Source: Frisingicoccus sp902471845
GTDB lineage: Bacteria; Bacillota; Clostridia; Lachnospirales; Lachnospiraceae
Assembly (NCBI RefSeq): GCF_047030795.1
Contig: NZ_JBKYIC010000002.1
Strand: one strand, 5' to 3'
DNA length: 64,000 nucleotides
How positions within the stretch are numbered: position 1 is the first letter of the stretch; each line of letters begins with the position of its first letter. The notes beneath the pieces are model-generated. The model saw only the letters and a program-made list of their open reading frames with translations, did no database searches and had not been told where the DNA came from. The position numbers and the translations under genes were made by a program. Below, piece by piece: positions 8,601-14,653 of this stretch.

Positions 8601-10893
8601 GGCTTCCGAGTACCTGCGGCTCTATCCGAGTGCAAATATCCTCGTCACCACGAAGCAGGATTTTGAAACCGCCAACCGAAAGAAGTTCTGCGGCAGGATT
8701 GCCACGGGCGATTATGATGCGGTCATTATCGGACATTCGCAGTTCGAGAAAATCCAGATGAGCGAGGAACGCCAGAGGGAGCAGTTAGAACGGCAGCTCA
8801 ACGATATAGAGATGGGCATTGACGAGATAAAGAAATCCAACGGCGAGCAGTTCACGGTCAAGCAGCTTATGAAAACGAGGAAAGGCATTGAAGCCAAGCT
8901 AAAGAAGCTCAACGACACGAAAAGAAAGGACACGGTGATAAATTTTGAGCAGTTAGGCGTTGACAGGCTCTTTATAGATGAGAGCCATTTTTACAAAAAT
9001 CTGTACCTTTACACCAAGATGCGGAATGTGGGCGGCATCGCCCAGACCGAAGCCCAGAAAAGCTCCGACCTCTTTATGAAATGCCGCTATCTGGACGAGA
9101 TAACGGGCAACCGTGGCACGGTTTTCGCCACGGGAACGCCCGTGAGCAACTCCATGGTAGAGCTGTACTCCGTCCAGAGGTACTTGCAGTATGACACCCT
9201 TGCACAGAACGGCTTGCAGCATTTTGACGCATGGGCTTCCACCTTTGGCGAAACAGTCACGGCTCTGGAGCTTGCACCCGAAGGCTCAAGCTATCGGGCA
9301 AAGACGAGGTTTGCCAAGTTCCACAACCTGCCAGAGCTGATGCAGATGTTTCGGGAGGTGGCGGATATTCAGACCGCCGACATGCTAAAGCTCCCCGTTC
9401 CCAAGGTCAACTACCACAACATCAAGACCAAACCGAGTGAAATCCAGACCGATATGGTGGCGGGGCTTGCAAAGAGAGCCGAGAAAGTGCGGGCAAGGTT
9501 TGTCGAGCCGAACATCGACAATATGCTCAAAATCACCAATGACGGGCGGAAACTGGCACTCGACCAGAGATTGATTGACCCCATGCTGCCAGACGACCCC
9601 ACCAGTAAGGTCAACGCCTGCATTGATAATGTGTACCGTATCTGGGAGGAACACGCCGACACCAAAGCAACGCAGCTCCTGTTTTGCGACCTCAGCACAC
9701 CGAAAAATGACGGCACTTTCAATGTGTACGATGACATCCGAGAAAAGCTGATTGCCCGTGGCGTTCCCGCCGAACAGGTGCGTTTTATCCACGAAGCGGT
9801 TACCGATGCACAGAAAAAAGAGCTGTTTGCCAAGGTGCGGAGTGGCGAGGTGCGTGTCCTCTTAGGCTCTACCCAGAAGATGGGGGCAGGTACGAATGTG
9901 CAGGACAGGCTTGTGGCAATTCATAATCTCGACTGCCCTTGGCGACCCTCAGATTTGGAACAGCGTCAAGGCAGGATTGAAAGACAGGGTAATATGTTCC
10001 CAGAGGTGGAGGTTTACCGCTATGTGACCGAGCAGACCTTTGATGCCTACCTCTATCAGCTTGTGGAATCGAAACAGAAATTTATCTCCCAGATAATGAC
10101 GAGCAAAAGCCCCGTGCGTTCCGCTGAAGATGTGGACGAGGTAGCTCTTTCCTTTGCGGAGGTAAAAATGCTTGCCACGGGCGATGAGCGTTTCAAGGAA
10201 AAAATGGACTTGGATATGCAGGTGGCGAAGCTGAAAGTCTTGAAGCAGAGCTACCTTTCCGAGCATTACGACCTTGAGGACAGGATACTGAAATACTTTC
10301 CACAGACTATCAAGGAATATGAGGAACGCATCGCCAGCTATGAAAGCGATGCCGCCCTTGCCGAACAACACAAGCCGCAGGGCGAGGATAAATTCTGCCC
10401 CATGACCTTAAAGGGTGTGACTTATACCGAAAAAGCGGACGCAGGCGAGATGCTCCTTGCCATCTGCAAGGAAAACCCGCTGTCAAATCCCGTGGAAATC
10501 GGCAGCTACCGAGGTTTTAAGATGGAGGTTTATTACGACAGCTTCAATACCCATTACTGCCTTAACCTCTGCGGAAAGGCAAAGCACAAGGTTGATTTAG
10601 GCTCTGATGCTCTGGGAAATCTGACCCGTATTGAAAACGAGATTGGGAAAATCCCCGCCAGACTGGAAGCCGCTAAGACCAGAAAGGCGGAAACTCTGGA
10701 GCAGCTTGCCAACGCAAAGACCGAAGTATTAAAGCCGTTTGCCTATGAAGATGAGCTGAAAGAAAAGACCGACAGGCTGAACGCCCTCAATATTGAGCTG
10801 AATCTGGACGAGAAAGACGCTCCTGTTATGGATACCGAGCCAGAGCAGGAAAACGAACAGCCCGAAAAAAGAACACAGGACAGGGAGCGTTAA
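2659..10893 (+). CDS. Giant polyvalent protein: N6-adenine methylase-like plus SNF2/DEAD helicase
   Basis: A 2744-residue cytoplasmic protein of the kind carried by Tn1549-type ICEs, thought to protect or remodel the element's DNA. In order: an ArdC/LtrC-like N-terminus (~1-250); a hydrophilic linker (~262-410); several polyvalent-associated domains (~450-1130); a Rossmann methylase with LEPSCGTGNFFG (~1272-1283) and motif IV GNVPFGEF (~1336); a long helical middle; then an SNF2-like helicase with Walker A AHKVGAGKT (~1943), DESH (~2107), TGTPVSNS (~2158) and the C-lobe QRQGRIERQGN (~2435). Motif IV is NVPF rather than NPPY/F, so methylation is not certain. GGAGGTG lies just before ATG 2659. 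The linker coincides with a second gene, tnpV, in another frame. The frame is intact throughout. Confidence 0.93.
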   Translation: MAAKYQLITELYQRTGKTVTRNPQAWQNFLSSACRNYKCRFDEQLLIYAQRPDAVAVTTIEVWNKLFKRWVNKDSKGIAVFDTKGRRNTLKYYFDVSDTHEGYYGSRPVPIWQINKRYEQAVIERLSDRFGGAENGGLAEVLMETAKNAVEDNLQDYTAQLKSCVKDSFLEELDDYNIEVMYRELATNSVAYMLMARCGIDTAEYFDREDFGAVVNFNTPQTLNAIGIATSDIAEMALREISLSIRNVQMAEKGQNRTFAHQEQNHYDVGRTQPERSENNERNHLHQTGRLSYTRPHITDRARNSAWQVRFDAQGLSGAAQEGDLPQPADIGRAEHSPAPDGAGGVTEVRASDEAARIRAGRDGGTERESTDAVARTDEQHPQPSGGSDTDRADLQLTEGGEQLSIATEEEVKANLPTVDEQIEMMVEAEDEKSSAFSVSQEDIDSVLIRGSGFQDGKYRIYRQFWKQEDSKSNIAFLKKEYGTGGSHVTFLDGTEGYAWFDGKGISIDRHGVSTEHDLILSWSKAEKRLRELIKDNRYLNPKEKDHYADFLEGISAPQYEIDTQRKMARQRFIDANRDLPPADKRDTLSLRLSDFIRDLDGYEKDLLEKIGRTDFADMTAEQMEQIFSEPAAVQQLLDFLKLVQGQTTSVYSRSNAWRFSQELTELYPLRYLYHEGDVVYIGADKYEISDFNENAVSLRNVEFPLFGKEFSRADFEEKLRENPANDHLKTVITEKQETETLTEEKPDSITFSIGFSEHPAFYDRQRGDRFTDLSFALGNKLLGVLDEKQHREREDESRQVGWYHKTDFEISAVVGGEDFHYEGRFDIGDGEGDLIAHIKNFYDYCLSPDCPFIPEWKRQGEDYYREQMETLRFGRDVFIPFLEQHTELTPEDEKLFTEIMATEADWNRKAEDKEQASDLQPEVIARYKSDNESIAIVQAPNGKYFNHYGYDEDNGSFVSSAGGFDTFEEAEKTLYAHRPTAVGMEEEKNTPHYTVEQTSDAFADPFIIRDNTVPEGRDGQYYDVDGIYQTFETEEEAQEYADTLNSAEHIVKLFAAKDAEREAEQKQDNSNLIGTEVTIDNRRYLIESIGEVSGDVSMRDITFQNNVGFPINRVEKIGYVRRLLEQAEKEIPPEEKAAAPAKPPVPALSADRHNYRITDDALGVGGAKEKFRNNMAAVNLLHELQLENRRATPEEQETLAKYVGWGGLSMAFDENNAAWAEEIKELYASLSPEEYRAAKESTLTAFYTPPIVIKAMYEALDRLGFSQGNILEPSCGTGNFFGLLPESMAGSKLHGVEIDPLTGEIAKQLYQKAKIAVEGFEDTKLPDNHFDVVLGNVPFGEFKVDDSRYNAQKFLIHDYFFAKALDKVRTGGVVMFVTSKGTMDKASPEVRRYIAQRAELLGAVRLPDNTFRANAGTEVTSDILILQKRDRVIDAEPDWIYLDTNADGITMNSYFVQHPEMVLGKMQMESTRFGKLEPACKADKDRPLSELLHEAMQRISGEIPEYESEIDQISDEQDNSIPADPNVRNFSYTLVNGQIYFRENDRMTPATLSMTAENRVKGLLEIRDSVRNLIEYQTNDYPEEVISTEQENLNRLYDAFTKKYGLINSRGNYLAFAADESYFLLCSLEVLDDEGNFKRKADMFTKRTIKPHREITSVETASEALALSIGEKARVDLGYMAQLTGKTQEEIVTELQGVIFRVPNTEPARYVAADEYLSGDVREKLKVAEIAAKQDVALSINVEALKQVIPKDLSAAEIAVRLGTTWIPESDIQQFVMELLTPSSHAAGRIRVRYTPYNGDWFIENKTSDFGNVKADSTYGTKRASAYRIIEDTLNLKDTRIFDYVYDEHGNKKAVFNHKETTAAQAKQEVIKQAFQDWIWKDPERRNRLVRYYNDTFNSKRPREYDGRHITFGGISPEITLRPHQVNAIAHILYGGNTLLAHKVGAGKTFEMVAAAQESKRLGLCQKSMFVVPNHLVGQWASEYLRLYPSANILVTTKQDFETANRKKFCGRIATGDYDAVIIGHSQFEKIQMSEERQREQLERQLNDIEMGIDEIKKSNGEQFTVKQLMKTRKGIEAKLKKLNDTKRKDTVINFEQLGVDRLFIDESHFYKNLYLYTKMRNVGGIAQTEAQKSSDLFMKCRYLDEITGNRGTVFATGTPVSNSMVELYSVQRYLQYDTLAQNGLQHFDAWASTFGETVTALELAPEGSSYRAKTRFAKFHNLPELMQMFREVADIQTADMLKLPVPKVNYHNIKTKPSEIQTDMVAGLAKRAEKVRARFVEPNIDNMLKITNDGRKLALDQRLIDPMLPDDPTSKVNACIDNVYRIWEEHADTKATQLLFCDLSTPKNDGTFNVYDDIREKLIARGVPAEQVRFIHEAVTDAQKKELFAKVRSGEVRVLLGSTQKMGAGTNVQDRLVAIHNLDCPWRPSDLEQRQGRIERQGNMFPEVEVYRYVTEQTFDAYLYQLVESKQKFISQIMTSKSPVRSAEDVDEVALSFAEVKMLATGDERFKEKMDLDMQVAKLKVLKQSYLSEHYDLEDRILKYFPQTIKEYEERIASYESDAALAEQHKPQGEDKFCPMTLKGVTYTEKADAGEMLLAICKENPLSNPVEIGSYRGFKMEVYYDSFNTHYCLNLCGKAKHKVDLGSDALGNLTRIENEIGKIPARLEAAKTRKAETLEQLANAKTEVLKPFAYEDELKEKTDRLNALNIELNLDEKDAPVMDTEPEQENEQPEKRTQDRER
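3497..3850 (+). CDS. tnpV: TnpV family transposon-encoded protein, nested inside the helicase gene
   Basis: A 117-residue protein read in the +1 frame relative to the giant helicase gene that contains it. The N-terminus MSEITYTKQGDYLIPDLTLP, the RDYLEQHK segment and the C-terminal MNNIRSQAEE...ELIYS match what I know of the TnpV family found in Clostridia transposons. It has its own AAAGGAG (3481-3487) nine bases before ATG. In the helicase frame the same DNA encodes a Gln/Asp/Arg/Gly-rich linker without obvious fold. Its function is unknown; it may act in element regulation. Confidence 0.8.
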   Translation: MSEITYTKQGDYLIPDLTLPTEPEIQLGRYALMHRDYLEQHKRVTYLNLLTSGELNTHLHQTEQAALQRLELLTKQLASEQGVTEELKEKAPMQWLGLMNNIRSQAEEVILTELIYS

Positions 10894-10970
10894 ATTCCAT
10901 TTGCACATTTGTATTGATGAAATCTGGGCAGTATAATAGGTGACGATAAGAAAAATCGGAGGTGAGGAAA

Positions 10971-11300
10971 ATGTCTGATGCGTTCAGATTTGAAACTTTT
11001 GTAGATGTTCACGGCAATATCTTCAACGAATATCTAAGTTCTGTCGTTGCCAGACTGTCGAGAGAGGACGAGGAATACAAAGCCCTGCAAGAAAAGATTG
11101 AGGGCATTTATGAGGAATATCCCAAGGTTTTAGCCGTATTTGACAGCGAAACCGAAAGCGAGCTGACCGAGAAAGAATGTGCGGCTCTCATTGAGGTAAT
11201 GGAGTTAAAGAATAAACTCACGGACATGGAGATGCAGGCGATTTACTTCCGTGGCTGCTACGATAGTGTAGGGTATCTCAAAAAAGCAGGGATTTTATGA
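10971..11300 (+). CDS. Small acidic helical ICE protein, unknown function
   Basis: A 109-residue acidic, helical cytoplasmic protein. GGAGGTGAGG (10958-10967) sets ATG 10971 as the start rather than the GTG at 10962. The sequence has a long amphipathic helix (about 20-75) and a C-terminal YFRGCYDxxGYLKKAG segment. It sits between the helicase and a terminator in Tn1549-like elements; I cannot assign a role. Its transcript probably ends at the hairpin at 11319. Confidence 0.65.
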   Translation: MSDAFRFETFVDVHGNIFNEYLSSVVARLSREDEEYKALQEKIEGIYEEYPKVLAVFDSETESELTEKECAALIEVMELKNKLTDMEMQAIYFRGCYDSVGYLKKAGIL

Positions 11301-11318
11301 CGGACTGACCGAAGAAAG

Positions 11319-11350
11319 ACGGCGTTGGCGTGAAGCTGATGCCGTTTTTT
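11319..11350 (+). terminator. Intrinsic terminator after the 10971 gene
   Basis: ACGGC (11319-11323) pairs with GCCGT (11341-11345), the stem being extended by weaker pairs, and is followed by six T. It separates the helicase transcript from the cargo gene at 11424. Confidence 0.6.
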
Positions 11351-11365
11351 ACATAGCCGAGAGGT
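11351..11365. repeat. Left copy of 15-bp direct repeat flanking a cargo gene
   Basis: ACATAGCCGAGAGGT occurs here and again at 12644-12658. The two copies bracket the low-GC gene 11424-12632. Only the right copy retains the complementary arm that forms a hairpin (12647-12684), so this left copy looks like the duplicated or cut-off half of a once single site. Confidence 0.75.
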
Positions 11366-11423
11366 AGAAAAATTCACACCTATATGGTATATTTTAATAT
11401 AGAAATGGAGAGTGAGGACTATA

Positions 11424-12632
11424 ATGGATTATAAATGGATACGTCCAGATATGAATTTATATCATATAGGGGGAAGCAGTAAATATATTATTACCGTTGC
11501 CAATAGCGGTAGTTTGGATGCCGATTTTTATGAGTACGCACAAAATTTTTATGAGGCGGCTGAAACCGTAATTCACTATTTAGGAGAAGAAGCGGCTGAA
11601 AATCAAGATATAGCAAAACTTGATTTGTGGTATTTTGCCACAGTTTATTTATATCGGCAAAGTTTGGAACTGTTATTGAAAGCAAGTATTTTTCAAGTAG
11701 TAACTGATACTACTGATAGAAAAGACATTATAGGGCAAATTCGCCATGACCTCAAACAATCTTTTGAAAAACTAATTGAGGTACGAGGATTAACGATAGA
11801 CGAAAATGAAAATGCTAAATGGGTACTGGACTATTTAGCTGATATTTCTCGAATTGATAAGGAATCAGATATGTTTCGCTATCCGTTTGGAAGTAATTTT
11901 AAGGCATTATTTGAAAAACAGACTCATATTTCGTTGGTTGCGACGCACGATAATATGAATAAAGCCTATATGGTTATTAAAGAGATTTACGATGTAGGGG
12001 CTTTCTCTACAAAAGATTATGAAGCATATTCTCCACAGCTAATAATAGAAGGGGGACATTATTACCAACAAAGTGTGGTAGGATATAAATATTCCAGAAA
12101 CTCCTTTTATCCTTATTTCTCATCGTATTCAGAAGTTGGGAATTTCTTAAAGGATAAAATTATCACACAAAGGAAATCTAATCTGTTTATGCCAATGTGT
12201 TATTTGTATAGAAATGCTGTTGAGCTTGGATTAAAAAGAGTGATTGTTGAGGATAGTCATATAGATAATACCAAAGCAATAAAGGTTACACAAAAGAAAA
12301 AACATAGCATCCTCGGTCTTTGGAACAGTATCGCAGATGAAATCAAGGAGTATGCAAATGCTCCAGACGATGACACAACTTTAGAGGATACTCAACAATA
12401 TATCCAGACATTCCATGATTTTGACCAAAGCTCTGATTTGTTTCGGTATCCTTGCAATAAAAATATGAAGCCATATTTTCTTAGTGCAAGAAAATTTGAT
12501 ATTGAGAATGTGGCTTCTTGCTTTGAAGAATTGTGTAATTTCTTGGATGCTGTTGATAGTATGCTAAGTGAAATTAAGGATTATGAAGCAGAAATGGCGG
12601 CAGAAATGGCAAGTTACTACGATTATTATTAA
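11424..12632 (+). CDS. Cargo protein with two tandem HEPN-like halves
   Basis: A 402-residue soluble, mainly helical protein (ATG 11424; a GTG at 11412 is possible). It is internally duplicated: YLYRQSLELLLKA (~75-87) matches YLYRNAVELGLKR (~263-275); RHDLKQSFEKL matches KHSILGLWNSI; SDMFRYPFGSNFKALF matches SDLFRYPCNKNMKPYF. The pattern of an 'E-x-x-LK' helix followed by a His-rich 'H-x-L-x-x-L' helix is like HEPN domains, but I see no clear catalytic Rx4-6H in each half. Its base composition is far more AT-rich than the ICE backbone and it lies between direct repeats, so it is a recent cassette. A toxin or anti-phage role is plausible; a surface or metabolic role is not excluded. Confidence 0.6.
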   Translation: MDYKWIRPDMNLYHIGGSSKYIITVANSGSLDADFYEYAQNFYEAAETVIHYLGEEAAENQDIAKLDLWYFATVYLYRQSLELLLKASIFQVVTDTTDRKDIIGQIRHDLKQSFEKLIEVRGLTIDENENAKWVLDYLADISRIDKESDMFRYPFGSNFKALFEKQTHISLVATHDNMNKAYMVIKEIYDVGAFSTKDYEAYSPQLIIEGGHYYQQSVVGYKYSRNSFYPYFSSYSEVGNFLKDKIITQRKSNLFMPMCYLYRNAVELGLKRVIVEDSHIDNTKAIKVTQKKKHSILGLWNSIADEIKEYANAPDDDTTLEDTQQYIQTFHDFDQSSDLFRYPCNKNMKPYFLSARKFDIENVASCFEELCNFLDAVDSMLSEIKDYEAEMAAEMASYYDYY

Positions 12633-12643
12633 ACGAAATTCAT

Positions 12644-12658
12644 ACATAGCCGAGAGGT
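12644..12658. repeat. Right copy of 15-bp direct repeat flanking a cargo gene
   Basis: Second copy of ACATAGCCGAGAGGT, identical to 11351-11365. It forms the left arm of the hairpin that ends the cargo gene's transcript. Confidence 0.75.
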
Positions 12659-12684
12659 TTTCTTTACCGAAAGCCCCTCGGCTA
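12647..12684 (+). terminator. GC-rich hairpin downstream of the cargo gene
   Basis: TAGCCGAGAGG (12647-12657) pairs with CCCCTCGGCTA (12674-12684) with one mismatch. There is no T-run after it (AAATTC follows), so it is either a weak terminator or a structured leader of the toprim gene, whose GGAGGTGA lies at 12695-12702. Confidence 0.5.
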
Positions 12685-12713
12685 AATTCATTTCTGGAGG
12701 TGATTTCGTTTGA

Positions 12714-13694
12714 ATGAGAAGTAACGGCTATGTGCAGTTTGACCCCGCCGTGATTGAACAGGCACGGCAAATCGACCTGCTCTCCTACCTGCAACGGTAC
12801 GAGCCGAGCAACCTAAAGCGTGTGGCAGGCAATGTCTACTGCACGAGGGAACACGACAGCTTGAAGATTTCCAACGGCAAATGGTACTGGTGGTCAAGGG
12901 GCATCGGCGGCTATTCTGCCCTTGATTATCTGATGAAAGTGCGGGAGTTTGGCTTCGTGGAAGCCGTGCAGACCCTCACGGGGGATATGGGCGACTGGAA
13001 GCCGCCGCCCCCTGCCGTGAAAAAGGATGAGCCGAAAGTGCTGCTCCTGCCAGAGAAAAACGCAAATTGCGATAAAGTGACAGAGTACCTTTTCGGGCGT
13101 GGCATTGACTACCAGCTCATACAGGACTGTATCGCAGAGGGCATTATCTTTGAGGGCAGGAAGTACCACAACGCTGTTTTTGTCGGCAAGGACAAGAACG
13201 GAATACCAAAGTATGCGGCTCTCAGGAGTACGCTTGGCAGCTCCTTTAAGGGTGACGCATCGGGCAGCGACAAGCGGTATTCGTTCCGACTTCTGGCAAG
13301 AGAGCCGACAGACACCGTGCATTTATTTGAAGCCGCCATTGATTTATTGTCCTACGCCACCTATCTAAAGTGTGAGGGCAAGGACTATAAATCGGAAAAT
13401 CTGCTCTCTCTTTCGGGGGTATATCAGCCCAAGAAAGAGATTAAGGAAAGCAAAATCCCCATTGCCCTATCCACTTACCTGCAAGAAAATCCGCAAATCA
13501 AGACCGTTATCCTGCACTTGGATAACGACAAGACAGGCAGATTATGTACCGCCGCCCTAAAAGAATTATTGCAGAAAGACTATAAAATCGTTGACGCTCC
13601 GCTGCCAGTCGGCAAGGATGTCAACGATTTTTTAATGTCCTATCTGGGGCTTGCAAAGCAAAATCCCCACCGTGAAAGGAGGGATGCCCGTTGA
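12714..13694 (+). CDS. DUF3991/toprim-domain primase-like protein
   Basis: A 326-residue cytoplasmic protein. The N-terminal ~75 residues resemble a CHC2/DUF3991 zinc-finger-like primase region (CTREHDSLKISNGKWYWWSRGIGG), followed by a linker and a toprim-type core. Two acidic stretches fit toprim metal sites: FEAAIDLLSY (~203-212) and HLDNDKTGR (~261-269). Such proteins are regular members of Tn1549-type ICEs and are thought to prime replication or complementary strand synthesis after transfer. GGAGGTGA precedes ATG 12714. Next in line are DpnD-like, MobC and relaxase genes, which fits DNA processing. Confidence 0.85.
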   Translation: MRSNGYVQFDPAVIEQARQIDLLSYLQRYEPSNLKRVAGNVYCTREHDSLKISNGKWYWWSRGIGGYSALDYLMKVREFGFVEAVQTLTGDMGDWKPPPPAVKKDEPKVLLLPEKNANCDKVTEYLFGRGIDYQLIQDCIAEGIIFEGRKYHNAVFVGKDKNGIPKYAALRSTLGSSFKGDASGSDKRYSFRLLAREPTDTVHLFEAAIDLLSYATYLKCEGKDYKSENLLSLSGVYQPKKEIKESKIPIALSTYLQENPQIKTVILHLDNDKTGRLCTAALKELLQKDYKIVDAPLPVGKDVNDFLMSYLGLAKQNPHRERRDAR

Positions 13695-13769
13695 TTGTGC
13701 AGTAAATTTTTAACAGGAAGTACCGCCAGACCACACCAAATTTAAGAATGAAAGCGAGGATTTTAACCA

Positions 13770-14072
13770 TTGAAACAGTATGAAGTAACGCTCACAGGAC
13801 ACTATGAAAAGACCATTTCCGTCTATGCCGACAGCCCAGAACAGGCGGCGGAGAAGCTCAAAATCATCCTCTTTGACACCGACCTTATCGACTTTTTCGA
13901 TGAAGATTTTGTCTGCGGCGAAGCCGATATTGCGGAAGCAGACGGGGACGGTGATAAGGAAAATGACACGCCCGATGATGAGGAGGACGAGTGTCTGAAG
14001 CACGAGGATTGTTCGGAATGTCCGTACTTCTGCCCGATGTGCGGAGAATGCCGTCTGGAGGACGGGGACTGA
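13770..14072 (+). CDS. DpnD/PcfM family protein with Cys cluster
   Basis: A 100-residue protein starting at TTG 13770. The first ~50 residues form a beta-alpha module of the DpnD/PcfM type (YEVTLTGHYEKTISVYADSPEQA). A very acidic linker follows, then six Cys near the C-terminus (CLKHEDCSECPYFCPMCGEC) that could bind zinc. PcfM is named from the pCF10 conjugation operon; its precise function is not known. The TTG start and the absence of a perfect ribosome binding site suggest low expression. Confidence 0.75.
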   Translation: MKQYEVTLTGHYEKTISVYADSPEQAAEKLKIILFDTDLIDFFDEDFVCGEADIAEADGDGDKENDTPDDEEDECLKHEDCSECPYFCPMCGECRLEDGD

Positions 14073-14208
14073 GCAATGTCTTACCAAGCACTGAATTTGG
14101 TTATCCATCTTCCGATGGACGCCCAAATTCGCTTGTTAGGGGATGCCCCCTAATACCCCATAAAAAGGATGCCGCCAAGAAAGCGGTCAGAAGAAAGGAG
14201 CTTTAAGA

Positions 14209-14361
14209 ATGAGTGAGTTTTTATTCTTTGTCATCGGCACGATGCTCGGCAGCATTATCGGCGTTGTGCTGATGTGCCTGATGCAGATTAACAGGCTCTC
14301 CGAAAGGAAGGAGGATGCCGATGCGAAAAAGAAATGTGCAGATACTTTTCCGTCTGAATGA
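14209..14361 (+). CDS. DUF3789 small membrane protein
   Basis: A 50-residue protein with one N-terminal transmembrane helix (about residues 4-26, FLFFVIGTMLGSIIGVVLM) and a charged cytoplasmic tail. AAAGGAG ends at 14200, eight bases before ATG 14209. Short single-helix proteins of this type (DUF3789) stand just upstream of mobC in Tn1549-like elements. The end overlaps the mobC gene by 41 bases in another frame. Function unknown. Confidence 0.75.
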   Translation: MSEFLFFVIGTMLGSIIGVVLMCLMQINRLSERKEDADAKKKCADTFPSE

Positions 14362-14653
14362 CGAGGAAGCCGCCTACCTTTATGAGCTTGTGGAGAGGTC
14401 GGGGCATTCCAAGGAAGCCCTGCTTCGTTCCATGCTGATGGGCTACCGCCTCTGCGAGAAGCCAGACCCAGAGTTTTACAAAATCATGCGGGAGCTGTCG
14501 GCTATCGGCAACCGCATCAACCAGCTTGCGGCGAAAGCAAACGCCCTTGACTTTGTGGATGCCCCGATGCTCCGTGAGGAAGCCAAGCGGTGGCGGGAGT
14601 TCCGTCTGGATGTGAGCAGGAGCTATCTTCTCCCCAGAAAGCAGACGGGCTGA
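14321..14653 (+). CDS. mobC: MobC-type relaxosome accessory protein
   Basis: A 110-residue basic DNA-binding protein that helps the relaxase open oriT. It starts with a ribbon-helix-helix-like stretch (NVQILFRLNDEEAAYLYELVERSG) and ends in the MobC signature region (LSAIGNRINQLAAKAN). ATG 14321 is preferred over 14315 because GGAGG (14309-14313) would be too close to the latter. Its TGA shares a base with the ATG of the relaxase gene, so the two are made together. Confidence 0.88.
   Translation: MRKRNVQILFRLNDEEAAYLYELVERSGHSKEALLRSMLMGYRLCEKPDPEFYKIMRELSAIGNRINQLAAKANALDFVDAPMLREEAKRWREFRLDVSRSYLLPRKQTG

Noticed and set aside
13991..14206. 71-codon frame between DpnD-like and DUF3789 genes
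   Set aside because: It overlaps the Cys-rich end of the DpnD-like gene in another frame, has a poor start and an implausible sequence.
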